NCBI GenBank assembly: GCA_956465555.1
Contig: OY101131.1
Coordinates: 571,469 to 635,468 of the forward strand
Length of the DNA: 64,000 nucleotides
DNA from: Nitzschia sp. pyKryTriq1
Lineage: Eukaryota > Bacillariophyta > Bacillariophyceae > Bacillariales > Bacillariaceae
Direction: 5' to 3'
Shown: positions 41,806 to 51,866 of the stretch, piece after piece
Layout: each line of letters opens with the position of its first letter
Numbering within the stretch: position 1 is the first letter of the stretch
Notes under the pieces: generated by a model
What the model was told of the DNA's origin: nothing
What the model saw: the letters and a program-made list of their open reading frames with translations, nothing else
Databases searched by the model: none
Made by a program: the position numbers and the translations under genes

Positions 41806-44514
41806 TTATCTACCGTTGCGACGTCGCGAAGCCAGACCACTGAATTTTGCTAAAAATACTCGGGTGTTCTGCAAATGCTGAATCAAGTCTCGTACGTTGG
41901 ATCGAGTCGGTGATCGTCGCGGCAGCTGCTTCTCCAAACTCTGCAAGTACAACATTTCATTATTCTTCATCCATAGCGTGGCATCGTGGTTTTCAGAGGC
42001 ATGTGACAAAAAAGTGACCCCGGCTTGGAGAATCAATGTCTGAGCGGCTCGTTCTTTGGTGTCGTCGTCTTCCTTGGTCGCCACCAACGAACGTGATGAG
42101 GATGTCGAGGATGACTTGGGGTCGTTTCGTTTCATGGCCTCTATAACGATCTCCAGTCCCTTGCGGGACACTAATTCCTTTTGAAATTCCGGCATGGTCG
42201 CCAGCAGACTTAGAATTTCAATGACGCAAGCATTTAATTCAGCATGGTTAGGGTGCGATTGAAGGATAGCCAGTAGAGTGGGAAGAATAGCCCCATTCGA
42301 CGATTTTTTTCCACCGCCGGCAAATTGCTGCAAATTGTCAGGGTTTCGAACCAAGTGACATATCGTCCGACAAGCCGCCAATTGAACTCGGGGATCTTTT
42401 TTGGCTTGCTGTAAAACCATGAGTGTAACATTGATGCCATTCTTGATAATGACTGCCAGTTGAAAATCGGGATTGTCTTGAGTCAAATTCGCCAGTATCA
42501 TCAATCCATTCTGTAGCAATTCCGAAGGCCCTTGTTTGTGATATCGATGCAAGGCCGCCAAGACTAAATCCAGCGCTTTCCCCGAAACAATTCGCTCCAG
42601 CGTTGGCACGTGTCCCGTTGACGAAAGGCATGCCAAACACCCCAATCCCACTGTCTGAATTTGCCGATGGCCCGAATAGTGTCGTAGCATTTGCAAGAGT
42701 AAATCAAGCCCCCCTTCGGTACACACAGACAGACAATCTTCTTTGGTCCCACCATTCCTCAATATCCCATACAAGGCTCCCCAAGCTTGTTCTTGAATGG
42801 CAGGTCGATTCGGGTATTCTGCCAGAGTGACTAAAAGCGTCGCAATGCCACCGGACTCAACGACAGCACGAGAATGCACTTTGGAGAGATTCCGCAGGGC
42901 GGCGCATCCATAAAAGTGTATTTGAACCGAAGAAAGATTCTCGTCTTCATCCTCCTCCTTCTCCTCATTATTATTTCCCCCATCCGCTTTCCCCTCTTTA
43001 GAGTCCATCATCTCTAATGTTTCGACATGTTGTGGTGGATGCATGCGCATAGCTCGCAGAGTGGGTTTGATACAGAGCGATCCCTTGGCTCGGATATCAC
43101 TGGACGTCCCGGCAAAGACGTTGGCAATGGCTCGACATCCGGTCGCTTGAATGGTCGGTTCTAGATGATGATCTTTCATGGTAGTCAATATGCAATCCAG
43201 TCCTCCCTTTGCCAACAATATGGACTTGCTTTCCGGTCCATAGGCCAGACTTGCCAACAGTTGCAATAGACTCTGTTGCAGGGGTACGTAAAATGCAAAT
43301 AGTTTCATGGTATCCAAGAGCGTCGACAATCCAGGTTGTTGGGCAATCAAGGCTTGATTCGTAGGATGATTTATCGCTAGAGCCGCCAGAGCACGACAAA
43401 CATTGACCTTGAGTTCTGTTTGAATCGTCGACTTGTTGTTGTTGTTGGCTTTCGTTTTGGAGGTTTGTTTCAAGAGGGCGTCGAAGAAAATATTCAGTCC
43501 TCCCGTCAATTCAATCAAAGTCATGGCTTGGGATTGACGTTCCGTCAATAATAAGTCATCAGAAGATGATGATTTCACCAACAATCTCGTCAAAACAATC
43601 ATACCCCCATTCCATAAAGTCGGATTGTTCTTGTGCCAATTCATAGCTTGCAAGACGGGAAAGAGAACGCGCTGGATAGTACTAGTACTCCTAGTTGTTG
43701 TTGTTGTTGTTGTTGTTTGTTCGTCGCCATCGGCAACAGTACTTGTAGCTTTTGGAAGGAGCGAAGATTGCTTGGACAGTCGTACACAAGCTGCCTCTTG
43801 AATCGTTTCATTTTGAGGATATTTCGTCATGAGTTCACAGAGAGTATCAATAATCAAGTCCATGAGCATCATGGAATCCTTGTCGTCCTCTTGATTATTT
43901 GGATTACAACCGATGGGTGCTGGTGTTCTGTCATCATTAACATTCGTCGTAGTAGCAGGGTTGGCTTGCAAATTATTTTTTGTCGTACCGGGAGTGTTCA
44001 AAATTTGTTGTTGTTGTTGCTGTTTTTCCAGTTGTTCCTGGAGACAGGCCCAATAGCGAAGGACACCAATCCCCGCTTGTATCAATGCTTCCATTTCCTT
44101 CATTTCGTCCTGCGATTGATACTCTTCTTCTTGGTGATGCTGTTGTTGCTCCATTTGAAGCGTTTGTAACACTATGCTATCCAAATTCCCCATGGTCATC
44201 AGCATGGTAGTAGTAGTTGGTGCTGATGTTGGTGCTATTCGTACTTGTAGAGGACGAGTTGCTGCTGGATCGGAAGAATCAGCTTGGGTAGAAGTACGAT
44301 TGGTATGAGTAATATCCACCTTTGTAGTATCAGTGGAAGAAGCCAGTTCCACCCTCTCCTTCAATAATGTTTGCAGTGTCTCCAAACATTCGACCGCTTC
44401 GGCGCCGTACACTTGGAGCAGTCGAGAAATTTGATCGGCAATCCTCGAAGTACTAACACTAGTACGTGATGTACTACTAGTAGAAATGTCCTCGTCGCCG
44501 TCCTCCGTCTCCAT
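41806..44514 (-). CDS. Large armadillo-repeat protein
   Basis: Single exon, 902 residues, convergent with the GPCR gene. The first 240 residues are low complexity (Thr, Gln, Asn runs). From about 240 on there are roughly 12-14 ARM/HEAT-like units with the usual pattern of small and hydrophobic residues: LKVNVCRALAALAINHP, IQATGCRAIANVFAG, HFYGCAALRNLSKVHSR, IQEQAWGALYGILRNGG, LLQNGLMILANLTQDNP and VQLAACRTICHLVRNP. This resembles the ARM repeats found alone in many stramenopile proteins and in LRRK2/Vac8 relatives. Such arrays bind protein partners. No kinase, F-box or U-box is attached, so the function is open. Confidence 0.8.
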   Translation of the reverse strand: METEDGDEDISTSSTSRTSVSTSRIADQISRLLQVYGAEAVECLETLQTLLKERVELASSTDTTKVDITHTNRTSTQADSSDPAATRPLQVRIAPTSAPTTTTMLMTMGNLDSIVLQTLQMEQQQHHQEEEYQSQDEMKEMEALIQAGIGVLRYWACLQEQLEKQQQQQQILNTPGTTKNNLQANPATTTNVNDDRTPAPIGCNPNNQEDDKDSMMLMDLIIDTLCELMTKYPQNETIQEAACVRLSKQSSLLPKATSTVADGDEQTTTTTTTTRSTSTIQRVLFPVLQAMNWHKNNPTLWNGGMIVLTRLLVKSSSSDDLLLTERQSQAMTLIELTGGLNIFFDALLKQTSKTKANNNNKSTIQTELKVNVCRALAALAINHPTNQALIAQQPGLSTLLDTMKLFAFYVPLQQSLLQLLASLAYGPESKSILLAKGGLDCILTTMKDHHLEPTIQATGCRAIANVFAGTSSDIRAKGSLCIKPTLRAMRMHPPQHVETLEMMDSKEGKADGGNNNEEKEEDEDENLSSVQIHFYGCAALRNLSKVHSRAVVESGGIATLLVTLAEYPNRPAIQEQAWGALYGILRNGGTKEDCLSVCTEGGLDLLLQMLRHYSGHRQIQTVGLGCLACLSSTGHVPTLERIVSGKALDLVLAALHRYHKQGPSELLQNGLMILANLTQDNPDFQLAVIIKNGINVTLMVLQQAKKDPRVQLAACRTICHLVRNPDNLQQFAGGGKKSSNGAILPTLLAILQSHPNHAELNACVIEILSLLATMPEFQKELVSRKGLEIVIEAMKRNDPKSSSTSSSRSLVATKEDDDTKERAAQTLILQAGVTFLSHASENHDATLWMKNNEMLYLQSLEKQLPRRSPTRSNVRDLIQHLQNTRVFLAKFSGLASRRRNGR

Positions 44515-44771
44515 TGTCTTTTTTGTTTGTTTGTTTGTTTGTATTGCGGTGAATCGCTACATGGATGATATTATTAAAATATGATAACAACTCGTACTCT
44601 ATCTATTATAGTTCCTTTGTGGTGTCTGATGTGGAACCAACTGCAGAACAAGGTATTGCCTTGGGTGGAACGCATAAAAAGATCCGTAAAAAGTATCACA
44701 GTAGTAACAATAATAAGTTACCGCATCGTACTGTATTCATTCTACCGGTACAAGTACCGGGTACAGTACAG
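44515..44771. other. Spacer upstream of the tandem repeat
   Basis: About 260 bp upstream of the ARM gene start, with a TTTG tetramer run right before its ATG. It ends in three overlapping ACAGT words at the left border of the first 1853-bp unit. Confidence 0.4.
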
Positions 44772-44830
44772 TACAGTCTTGCGGAAAGTTATACAAGTCC
44801 GATGAGTCGTGGACACGTGGTTTTCTCTGT

Positions 44831-44989
44831 TATACAAGATTTGTATATTTTTCCGAAAGTACTGGAAGTATTTGCTCGTGTAAATTCTAGTTCAATGGGC
44901 CATCCCTGCCAGTACTTTCGGAAGATTATACATCTGGCTGTATAATCATCCGCAGTACCTCATTTTCCTGCAGTACTACTATTAGTACT
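44831..44989 (+). promoter_or_regulatory. Cluster of four inverted repeats in the leader of unit 1
   Basis: Four hairpins lie in series upstream of the ATG at 44998. They are TATACAA/TTGTATA at 44831-44847; CCGAAAGTACTGG/CCAGTACTTTCGG at 44853-44865 and 44909-44921; GATTATACA/TGTATAATC at 44924-44947; and AGTACTA/TAGTACT at 44972-44989. Another TTATACAAG word is at 44789, near the left end. They could be recombinase or repressor sites, or RNA structures. The same set recurs 1853 bp downstream. Confidence 0.75.
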
Positions 44990-44997
44990 ACAGCATC

Positions 44998-45535
44998 ATG
45001 TCGGCACAACGAGGAGGACATCGTGGTGGCCGCATTCACCCCCAACAACGAGAAACGAATGATGCTGTTGCCACGATTGGAGCAGATCTTGCGCCACCGT
45101 CTGATTTAGCAGAGCGCTACAATGAGACCGAACGACAGTCAATGGACGACAAGTGCCGCAGGAACTACCGGCAAAGGATTGCACGGATCATTCGGTTCTG
45201 GCAGGATGAGTCGCCTGAGTATTACCAGGTGGGAGTGCACGATGTTTCTGCTACAGAGCTAGCAGATTCATCAAAGTATTATTTTGGCCAGTATGACAAG
45301 GACCTACGGTACGAGGGCCTCAATGATCACTACTGCAGGTACCGCTACTACCCGTACCGCTACTACCGGTAGTAGTAGTACTAGCCGTTTGCAGCCCTGT
45401 GCCAACCCCAACTGCCTGTTCGGTGGCATGGCAGATTCCACCCATAAATGCAAGAAGTGCAGGAAGCACATCCATGCTCCTTGCGGGAAAGAAACGGATG
45501 AGGTAGCATTCGTGACGTGCCCAAAGTGTATGTGA
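44998..45535 (+). CDS. Element-encoded protein, possible 46-nt intron, C-terminal zinc finger (copy 1)
   Basis: Read straight, the ATG at 44998 gives 124 residues. If 45339-45384 is removed as a GT-AG intron (46 nt, phase 2), the frame continues into RLQPCANPNCLFGGM and ends at 45535, about 163 residues. The N-terminal part (ERYNETERQSMDDKCRRNYR, then IIRFWQDESPEYY) is basic and helical and recalls the N-terminal DNA-binding region of long repetitive diatom proteins that I associate, without certainty, with tyrosine-recombinase elements. The C-terminus is a Cys-rich module (C-x4-C...C-x2-C...C...C-x2-C) likely to bind zinc. A catalytic region between them is absent. The putative intron is made of TACCGCTACTAC-like repeats, so an in-place expansion is an alternative. 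Confidence 0.5.
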
Positions 45536-45610
45536 GTAATTAATATTATAGTAAACGATTTGCATATGACGCGAGGAAGTCATTATTTTTTACAACAATC
45601 AGCCGGCCGT

Positions 45611-46045
45611 AGTAAAATCGCGCGATAATTTTTTTGTGATGCGCGCCTCACATTTTCACAACCTCAACTTGCCACTTGGGGCGTCCCGTATTGCTCGTTC
45701 CAGGGGATGAGTTGGAGGCCGCCGTAATTCGAGCGTTACTATCAATATACGAACTAATGATTTCCCTGGCGGTTTTTTATTTGGAGCTCTGTAGCAGCCT
45801 CGGGATTGCTACACATAGACAGACAAAATTGAACAAATTTTCAAAACGCTAGTAAAATCGCGCGATAATTTTTGTGATGCGCGCCTCACATTTTCACAAA
45901 CTCAACTTGCCTCTTGGGGCGTCCCGTATTGCTCATCCCAGGGGACGAGTTGGACGCCGCCGTAATTCAAGCGTCAATATCGATATACGAACTAAAGATT
46001 GCCCGGGTGGTTTTTTATTTGGAGCTCTAGAGCCGTCGCGGAATT
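45611..46045 (+). repeat. Pair of about 200-bp degenerate direct repeats (unit 1)
   Basis: 45611-45809 and 45851-46045, period 240 bp, both starting AGTAAAATCGCGCGATAATT and ending GGAGCTCT. They share GGGGCGTCCCGTATTGCTC and differ at scattered positions. The start contains the palindrome ATCGCGCGAT. Confidence 0.85.
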
Positions 46046-46297
46046 ACGAAATATAAAATGCAAATATTCGTGCCACTACTAGCAGTATCGCGTGATTTTG
46101 GCCATTTGGCGTCTCGAATATTTTATTCTTGACGCCACGAATCCGGATACTTTACAGCACTAATTCGTAGAGGATATAAAAGAGTAGTATTATGTAGTAG
46201 TAGTGTTGCTATATCTCTTATGGTTAATACGGAAGAGGGCGTCGTTTCGAACTTAAATGGCGCGACGATGAACGAAAATCACGCGTTATCATGCGGA

Positions 46298-46520
46298 GCA
46301 CGAGAAAAGTACGCGTTATTTTGTTATTATTATGTCATGTTCATGTTCTGAAGCACGGGAAAAGCGCGCGTTATTTTGTTATTATTATGTAATGTTCATG
46401 TTCTAAAGCACGGGAAAAGCACGCGATATTTTGTTATTATTATGTCATGTTCATGTTCTGAAGCACGGGAAAAGTACGCGATATTTTGTTATTATTGTGA
46501 AGCACGGGAAAAGCACGCGT
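46298..46520 (+). repeat. 55-bp minisatellite (unit 1)
   Basis: Repeat starts at 46298, 46353, 46408 and 46463 (exact 55-bp period), then a shortened copy at 46502. Each begins GCACGGGAAAAGYRCGCG or a close variant and ends in TCATGTTCATGTTCTGAA-like sequence. There are no spacers, so this is not a CRISPR array. Confidence 0.9.
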
Positions 46521-46624
46521 AATTATGTCTCAGCCCTCCGTAGTCAAACGTCGTGAGAGTCGGCAGTCGTGTGACGAGTCTTGAGTCATGTTATACAACC
46601 GTTGTATAATATTCCTCCTCACTC

Positions 46625-48477
46625 TACAGTCTTGCGGAAAGTTATACAAGTCCGATGAGTCGTGGACACGTGGTTTTCTCTGTTATACAAGATTTGTATA
46701 TTTTTCCGAAAGTACTGGAAGTATTTGCTCGTGTAAATTCTAGTTCAATGGGCCATCCCTGCCAGTACTTTCGGAAGATTATACATCTGGCTGTATAATC
46801 ATCCGCAGTACCTCATTTTCCTGCAGTACTACTATTAGTACTACAGCATCATGTCGGCACAACGAGGAGGACATCGTGGTGGCCGCATTCACCCCCAACA
46901 ACGAGAAACGAATGATGCTGTTGCCACGATTGGAGCAGATCTTGCGCCACCGTCTGATTTAGCAGAGCGCTACAATGAGACCGAACGACAGTCAATGGAC
47001 GACAAGTGCCGCAGGAACTACCGGCAAAGGATTGCACGGATCATTCGGTTCTGGCAGGATGAGTCGCCTGAGTATTACCAGGTGGGAGTGCACGATGTTT
47101 CTGCTACAGAGCTAGCAGATTCATCAAAGTATTATTTTGGCCAGTATGACAAGGACCTACGGTACGAGGGCCTCAATGATCACTACTGCAGGTACCGCTA
47201 CTACCCGTACCGCTACTACCGGTAGTAGTAGTACTAGCCGTTTGCAGCCCTGTGCCAACCCCAACTGCCTGTTCGGTGGCATGGCAGATTCCACCCATAA
47301 ATGCAAGAAGTGCAGGAAGCACATCCATGCTCCTTGCGGGAAAGAAACGGATGAGGTAGCATTCGTGACGTGCCCAAAGTGTATGTGAGTAATTAATATT
47401 ATAGTAAACGATTTGCATATGACGCGAGGAAGTCATTATTTTTTACAACAATCAGCCGGCCGTAGTAAAATCGCGCGATAATTTTTTTGTGATGCGCGCC
47501 TCACATTTTCACAACCTCAACTTGCCACTTGGGGCGTCCCGTATTGCTCGTTCCAGGGGATGAGTTGGAGGCCGCCGTAATTCGAGCGTTACTATCAATA
47601 TACGAACTAATGATTTCCCTGGCGGTTTTTTATTTGGAGCTCTGTAGCAGCCTCGGGATTGCTACACATAGACAGACAAAATTGAACAAATTTTCAAAAC
47701 GCTAGTAAAATCGCGCGATAATTTTTGTGATGCGCGCCTCACATTTTCACAAACTCAACTTGCCTCTTGGGGCGTCCCGTATTGCTCATCCCAGGGGACG
47801 AGTTGGACGCCGCCGTAATTCAAGCGTCAATATCGATATACGAACTAAAGATTGCCCGGGTGGTTTTTTATTTGGAGCTCTAGAGCCGTCGCGGAATTAC
47901 GAAATATAAAATGCAAATATTCGTGCCACTACTAGCAGTATCGCGTGATTTTGGCCATTTGGCGTCTCGAATATTTTATTCTTGACGCCACGAATCCGGA
48001 TACTTTACAGCACTAATTCGTAGAGGATATAAAAGAGTAGTATTATGTAGTAGTAGTGTTGCTATATCTCTTATGGTTAATACGGAAGAGGGCGTCGTTT
48101 CGAACTTAAATGGCGCGACGATGAACGAAAATCACGCGTTATCATGCGGAGCACGAGAAAAGTACGCGTTATTTTGTTATTATTATGTCATGTTCATGTT
48201 CTGAAGCACGGGAAAAGCGCGCGTTATTTTGTTATTATTATGTAATGTTCATGTTCTAAAGCACGGGAAAAGCACGCGATATTTTGTTATTATTATGTCA
48301 TGTTCATGTTCTGAAGCACGGGAAAAGTACGCGATATTTTGTTATTATTGTGAAGCACGGGAAAAGCACGCGTAATTATGTCTCAGCCCTCCGTAGTCAA
48401 ACGTCGTGAGAGTCGGCAGTCGTGTGACGAGTCTTGAGTCATGTTATACAACCGTTGTATAATATTCCTCCTCACTC
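46625..48477 (+). mobile_element. 1853-bp tandem unit, copy 2
   Basis: Same organisation as copy 1, shifted by 1853 bp. I compared the ORFs, leader, repeats and right end by eye and saw no difference. Parts: leader hairpins about 46684-46842, ORF 46851-47388, 200-bp repeats 47464-47898, minisatellite 48151-48373, right-end hairpin 48444-48462. The unit is followed by TACAGT at 48478 and then unique sequence. Confidence 0.7.
46851..47388 (+). CDS. Element-encoded zinc-finger protein (copy 2)
   Basis: Identical to the ORF at 44998-45535, with the same putative 46-nt intron at 47192-47237. See the copy 1 entry for domains. Identity of both copies means that selection cannot be judged from this pair. 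Confidence 0.5.
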
Positions 48478-48834
48478 TACAGTATCTGACGGGAAATGGA
48501 ATGAGTGAAGGCCAGACGCTACTAGTAGACAAAATACACCATGAGAGCAATTCCCACGAAGAAAAATAAAAGGGCGACGACGACGCCAAACAGATTCTTC
48601 GCCCCATATACAATTCTCATCTGGACTCTCCTCCTCGTACAGAGATGGAGTCTGTAGCCATCATTCTTGCATAAATTGACTGAGATTAAAGTAGCCTTTT
48701 GAGCTTCGTCTTCTACTGTACCGAAGCACGTGGTGCTACAGTCTCTAAGATACCACTGAAGTCCTCGTAGTGTACCAGAAACGTCCAGTTAGTATCAACC
48801 ACAAACCACAAACCACACGACAACAAAGACAATA
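48478..48834. other. Spacer between tandem repeat and multi-TM gene
   Basis: About 360 bp. It contains the possible microprotein and the presumed promoter of the downstream gene. Nothing else is recognised. Confidence 0.4.
48522..48620 (-). CDS. Possible 32-residue membrane microprotein
   Basis: ATG at 48620, stop at 48522. The peptide has a short basic head (MRIVYGAKNLFG) and one hydrophobic helix (VVVALLFFFVGIALMVYF). It could be a real small membrane subunit, or the last exon of an unrecognised gene, or chance. It lies directly between the tandem repeat and the next gene, on the opposite strand. Confidence 0.25.
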   Translation of the reverse strand: MRIVYGAKNLFGVVVALLFFFVGIALMVYFVY

Positions 48835-51800
48835 ATGTTTGACGACGAGCTCAACTCGCTGTGGTCCCTGCTGGGACTGCTGGAGCCTTCCGAGTACTTC
48901 ATAACCGTCGACAACTCGGCCATGTGGCATAAACATATAAGTTGGGCGAAATCCAAAGGAGAAGATTTGCGGTCTCACATCACACAGCGTTATGCATCCA
49001 GTATGGTGTTTTTGTCCTGTCTGCTGGCGGCTCAGGTGCGTTATTTATATTTTATGTTGCCATGTTTTGGATGGCAAATCATTCGTACTTGCTCACTCTT
49101 TCTTTGTGCTGCTGCAGATCAACGTCTTTTTCAATTCTTCCAAAGAAATTACGGAGATGAGGGCTTGTTTGGCGACACAACGAATGTTCACCCTCAAATA
49201 TTGGATCGGCGTCGTCATCATGTCGGATATTTGTGTGACGATTTTGGCGCTGGTCAATACCTACACACTTTCGAAGTTGATTGCCAGCATTTCAGATTCC
49301 AATGCTCATGCCATGCTCCGCAGCTCGATTGGAAGTTATGTGGCCGTGTTGCCTTCCAGATTTACCGTCGCCGCCTTGTATTTGTTTTTGGGATGGATCG
49401 CCATGTTCATTTGGGATATCTTTACCGGCCCCATTCATTTCTTTTTCCTACTCATGGTATTGCTCATGTTCTTTCATGTGATTATTCCCTTGTCAGCATT
49501 TGGAAGACTCATTATTCATACTGGTGCCATGGGACGACGACCCGTCTTGGATGTCGAGTTGGAAAAGGAACTCTTGCCGAGTGGATTGCACAATTCCTTG
49601 TTGATTCGGGCCACGGATCGGAAACGAAAATACAGTTCGGCCACGGATCAGTATCGCAAAACGGCAAATCATCGACAGTCATCCTCCCGTCATCATCCAG
49701 CGGCTGGTGCCACCTCGTCGGTCCCCTCATCTACCCTGTATGGAACCTCTTCTCATATTGCTGCCGCTACCGCTGCATCATCACATCGTCCACCACGAAA
49801 TATCACCTTTGGAGGTCCTCATCATACTGATTCGGATGATTTGACCCTGGAAGGGGAAGACGATGATAACCGATCGGACGACAGTGGAGACAGTGCTGAC
49901 CATCATCATCAACAAAGATTCGGTGGTGGTGGTGGTGGTGGAGAAACCCCCGGAAGTAGTGATCGTCACTCCGAAATGGGGGGAAGCAACATGGATCCGG
50001 AATCGTTGGTTCGAGGAGGAGGAGGAGGAGGAGGAGGAGGCGGTTATCATGGGGGGCAATATTATGCGCCATCACGTGGGCATCGAAGAATTCAAACGAT
50101 GGATACGGTACGTTCGTTTTACTAGAGAGGGGAAATGGCACGATGCGACGACGATCATCCATAGCAAACATCTGGATGAAAAAACTGCCTCCCTCTATAC
50201 TCAGAGCTTACTCACTCGCTGATTATTTCTTGACTGCTAGGTTGGTTCCGACAATTTCTTTTTCCCGGGAGCAGCTATTTTGAATGCCACCACAAGTACC
50301 AAAGATATCCACGATATTGTGCAACACTCCATGTATTTGTCGGCGTCGGGTGCTGATGGGACGAGCACAGCCAATGGGTCGTCGACCTTTTATTCGGGAG
50401 GACATTCCATGGCCTCGATCAGCGGTGACGTTCCGTCGCAATCACCCTATCCGATCGTTGCGAATCATCATCAGGCTCCGCCGGACAGTAGGACTCCGAT
50501 ATTGAATAATCCTGAACAGCATCAGCAATCTAGTAGTAGTCCGCTCAAAGAAGTTCACGAGATTCACGAGAAAAACCCAGAGAATATTGTTCCAGTCGCC
50601 AAGAGCTCAAAAAATGACGACAACGACAAGAAGAACAATAATGATTCTTCACCTGCAGACAAACGGAATAATTTTCCAGAGACAATCAACACTCCTGCAG
50701 GTTTGACTAGGAATGTCTCGACTTCTAGCGGTCACCGACGGCAGATGAGTTCGGGTGGTGGTAGTCCACGATTAATGTTACAGCTACCCCCGACATCTCC
50801 CAGTGCAGTGCATTCAATGGACACGCCAATAGAGAACAGTTTACGGCTACCGAACGATCAAGATAGTATTCATGCAGGAATGAGATATCCATCGCCAGAC
50901 TTACCCAGCTCCTCATCTCGAAAGTTCTTCGCGACACCACCGGGGGTTCCACCACCAGCCACCCCACCGTATCCCCACAACCAACAACAACAACAACTGC
51001 AACAATATTCCGATCCGCAACGCCATCCACTTTTGATGAGTCCTACTGGAGCAGCATCCTCCTCTTCATCGTCCCGACCACCCACACATCGCCAAATGAA
51101 CAAGCATAGCCATCGACGACGTTCTTCGGCTGCTCGTCGAAGCTCCGGCTCCTTTTTCGGGTTCATTCCACTCCCCAGTCCTGCCGAAGAGGAATTGGAT
51201 GAAGACAATGCCATTCGTGCTTCTATGGGTATGCCCTTGGCACCAGATCTTGCCAGTCAAGAGCGTCTCGTGGAAGAACAAAAACATCATGACTATGGCG
51301 AAGAATCGACGATGACTCGTCCCGAAGCAGTGGCCTCAACGTGGTTGGCTATGCATCAAACACCACCGGCGGGAGGTGAAAGTGATGGGAATAGACGGTG
51401 GAGCTTTAGTACCGGGCATATTAAGCGAGATACCAATGAGGTTCAAACCACCAACAGTGGAGGATACCGTTCGAACAGTCGTCGGAATTTGATGATCGTA
51501 CCCCTCAACAGTCCTCACAGCGATGATGGGGGAGGACAGCAGCGATCAAATAATAGTAACAGCCGGCGCAATCTCATGGCAAATGAAAGTAGCGGTGGAT
51601 ACCGCTCCCATAGCCGTCGCAATTTGTCACGACAAGGGAGTGATGATCAACAGCAAGATCGAGGTTATCGTCCGGGCAGCCGACGGAATTTAATGGCGAC
51701 TATTAGTAGCCATCCCGATGAAGAAAAGGAAGCCGAGGAAGAAGAACGGGCGAGGCGACCTTCCCGTATACAGCATCGTGAGGCGAGTATTCCAGAGGAG

Positions 51801-51866
51801 ACGACTCGCTTGTTGGCAGATCAGGACAAGGATGTTGATGATGAATGGAGCTTAAGAAGGAAATAA
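48835..51866 (+). CDS. Multi-TM protein with long disordered tail and SRRNL repeats
   Basis: Three exons: 48835-49035, 49118-50107 and 50241-51866 (all phase 0, GT-AG), 938 residues. I do not recognise a named family. Residues about 50-240 hold four to five hydrophobic segments (SSMVFLSCLLAA, YWIGVVIMSDICVTILALV, FTVAALYLFLGWIAMFIWD, FFFLLMVLLMFFHVIIPL). The remaining 700 residues are predicted disordered: His/Ser/Gly runs, a Gly tract near 380, an Asn/Asp/Lys linker, then at about 804-885 four copies of a basic motif SRRNL, mostly as GYRSxSRRNLM. Membrane-tethered scaffold is an inference; the motif could be a phospho-regulated docking site. Confidence 0.7.

Larger units (their letters stand above)
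44772..46624 (+). mobile_element. 1853-bp tandem unit, copy 1 (putative non-autonomous element)
   Basis: First of two head-to-tail copies. The word TACAGT occurs at each junction (44772, 46625, 48478), so the arrangement is TACAGT-unit-TACAGT-unit-TACAGT, as expected for an element with 6-bp flanking direct repeats or an unequal-exchange product. In order it has: a hairpin-rich leader (44789-44995); a two-part ORF (44998-45535); two degenerate direct repeats of about 200 bp (45611-45809 and 45851-46045); a 55-bp minisatellite (46298-46520); and a right end with a TTATACAAC/GTTGTATAA hairpin (46591-46609). No transposase catalytic domain, reverse transcriptase or long terminal inverted repeat is visible. 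Confidence 0.7.

Noticed and set aside
46298-46520. CRISPR-like regular repeats
   Set aside because: The 55-bp units are contiguous with no unique spacers, and the setting is a eukaryotic nuclear genome; this is a minisatellite.
44772-48477. The two units as the LTRs of one retroelement
   Set aside because: They abut with no internal region between them, and neither shows reverse transcriptase, integrase or a primer-binding-site arrangement.
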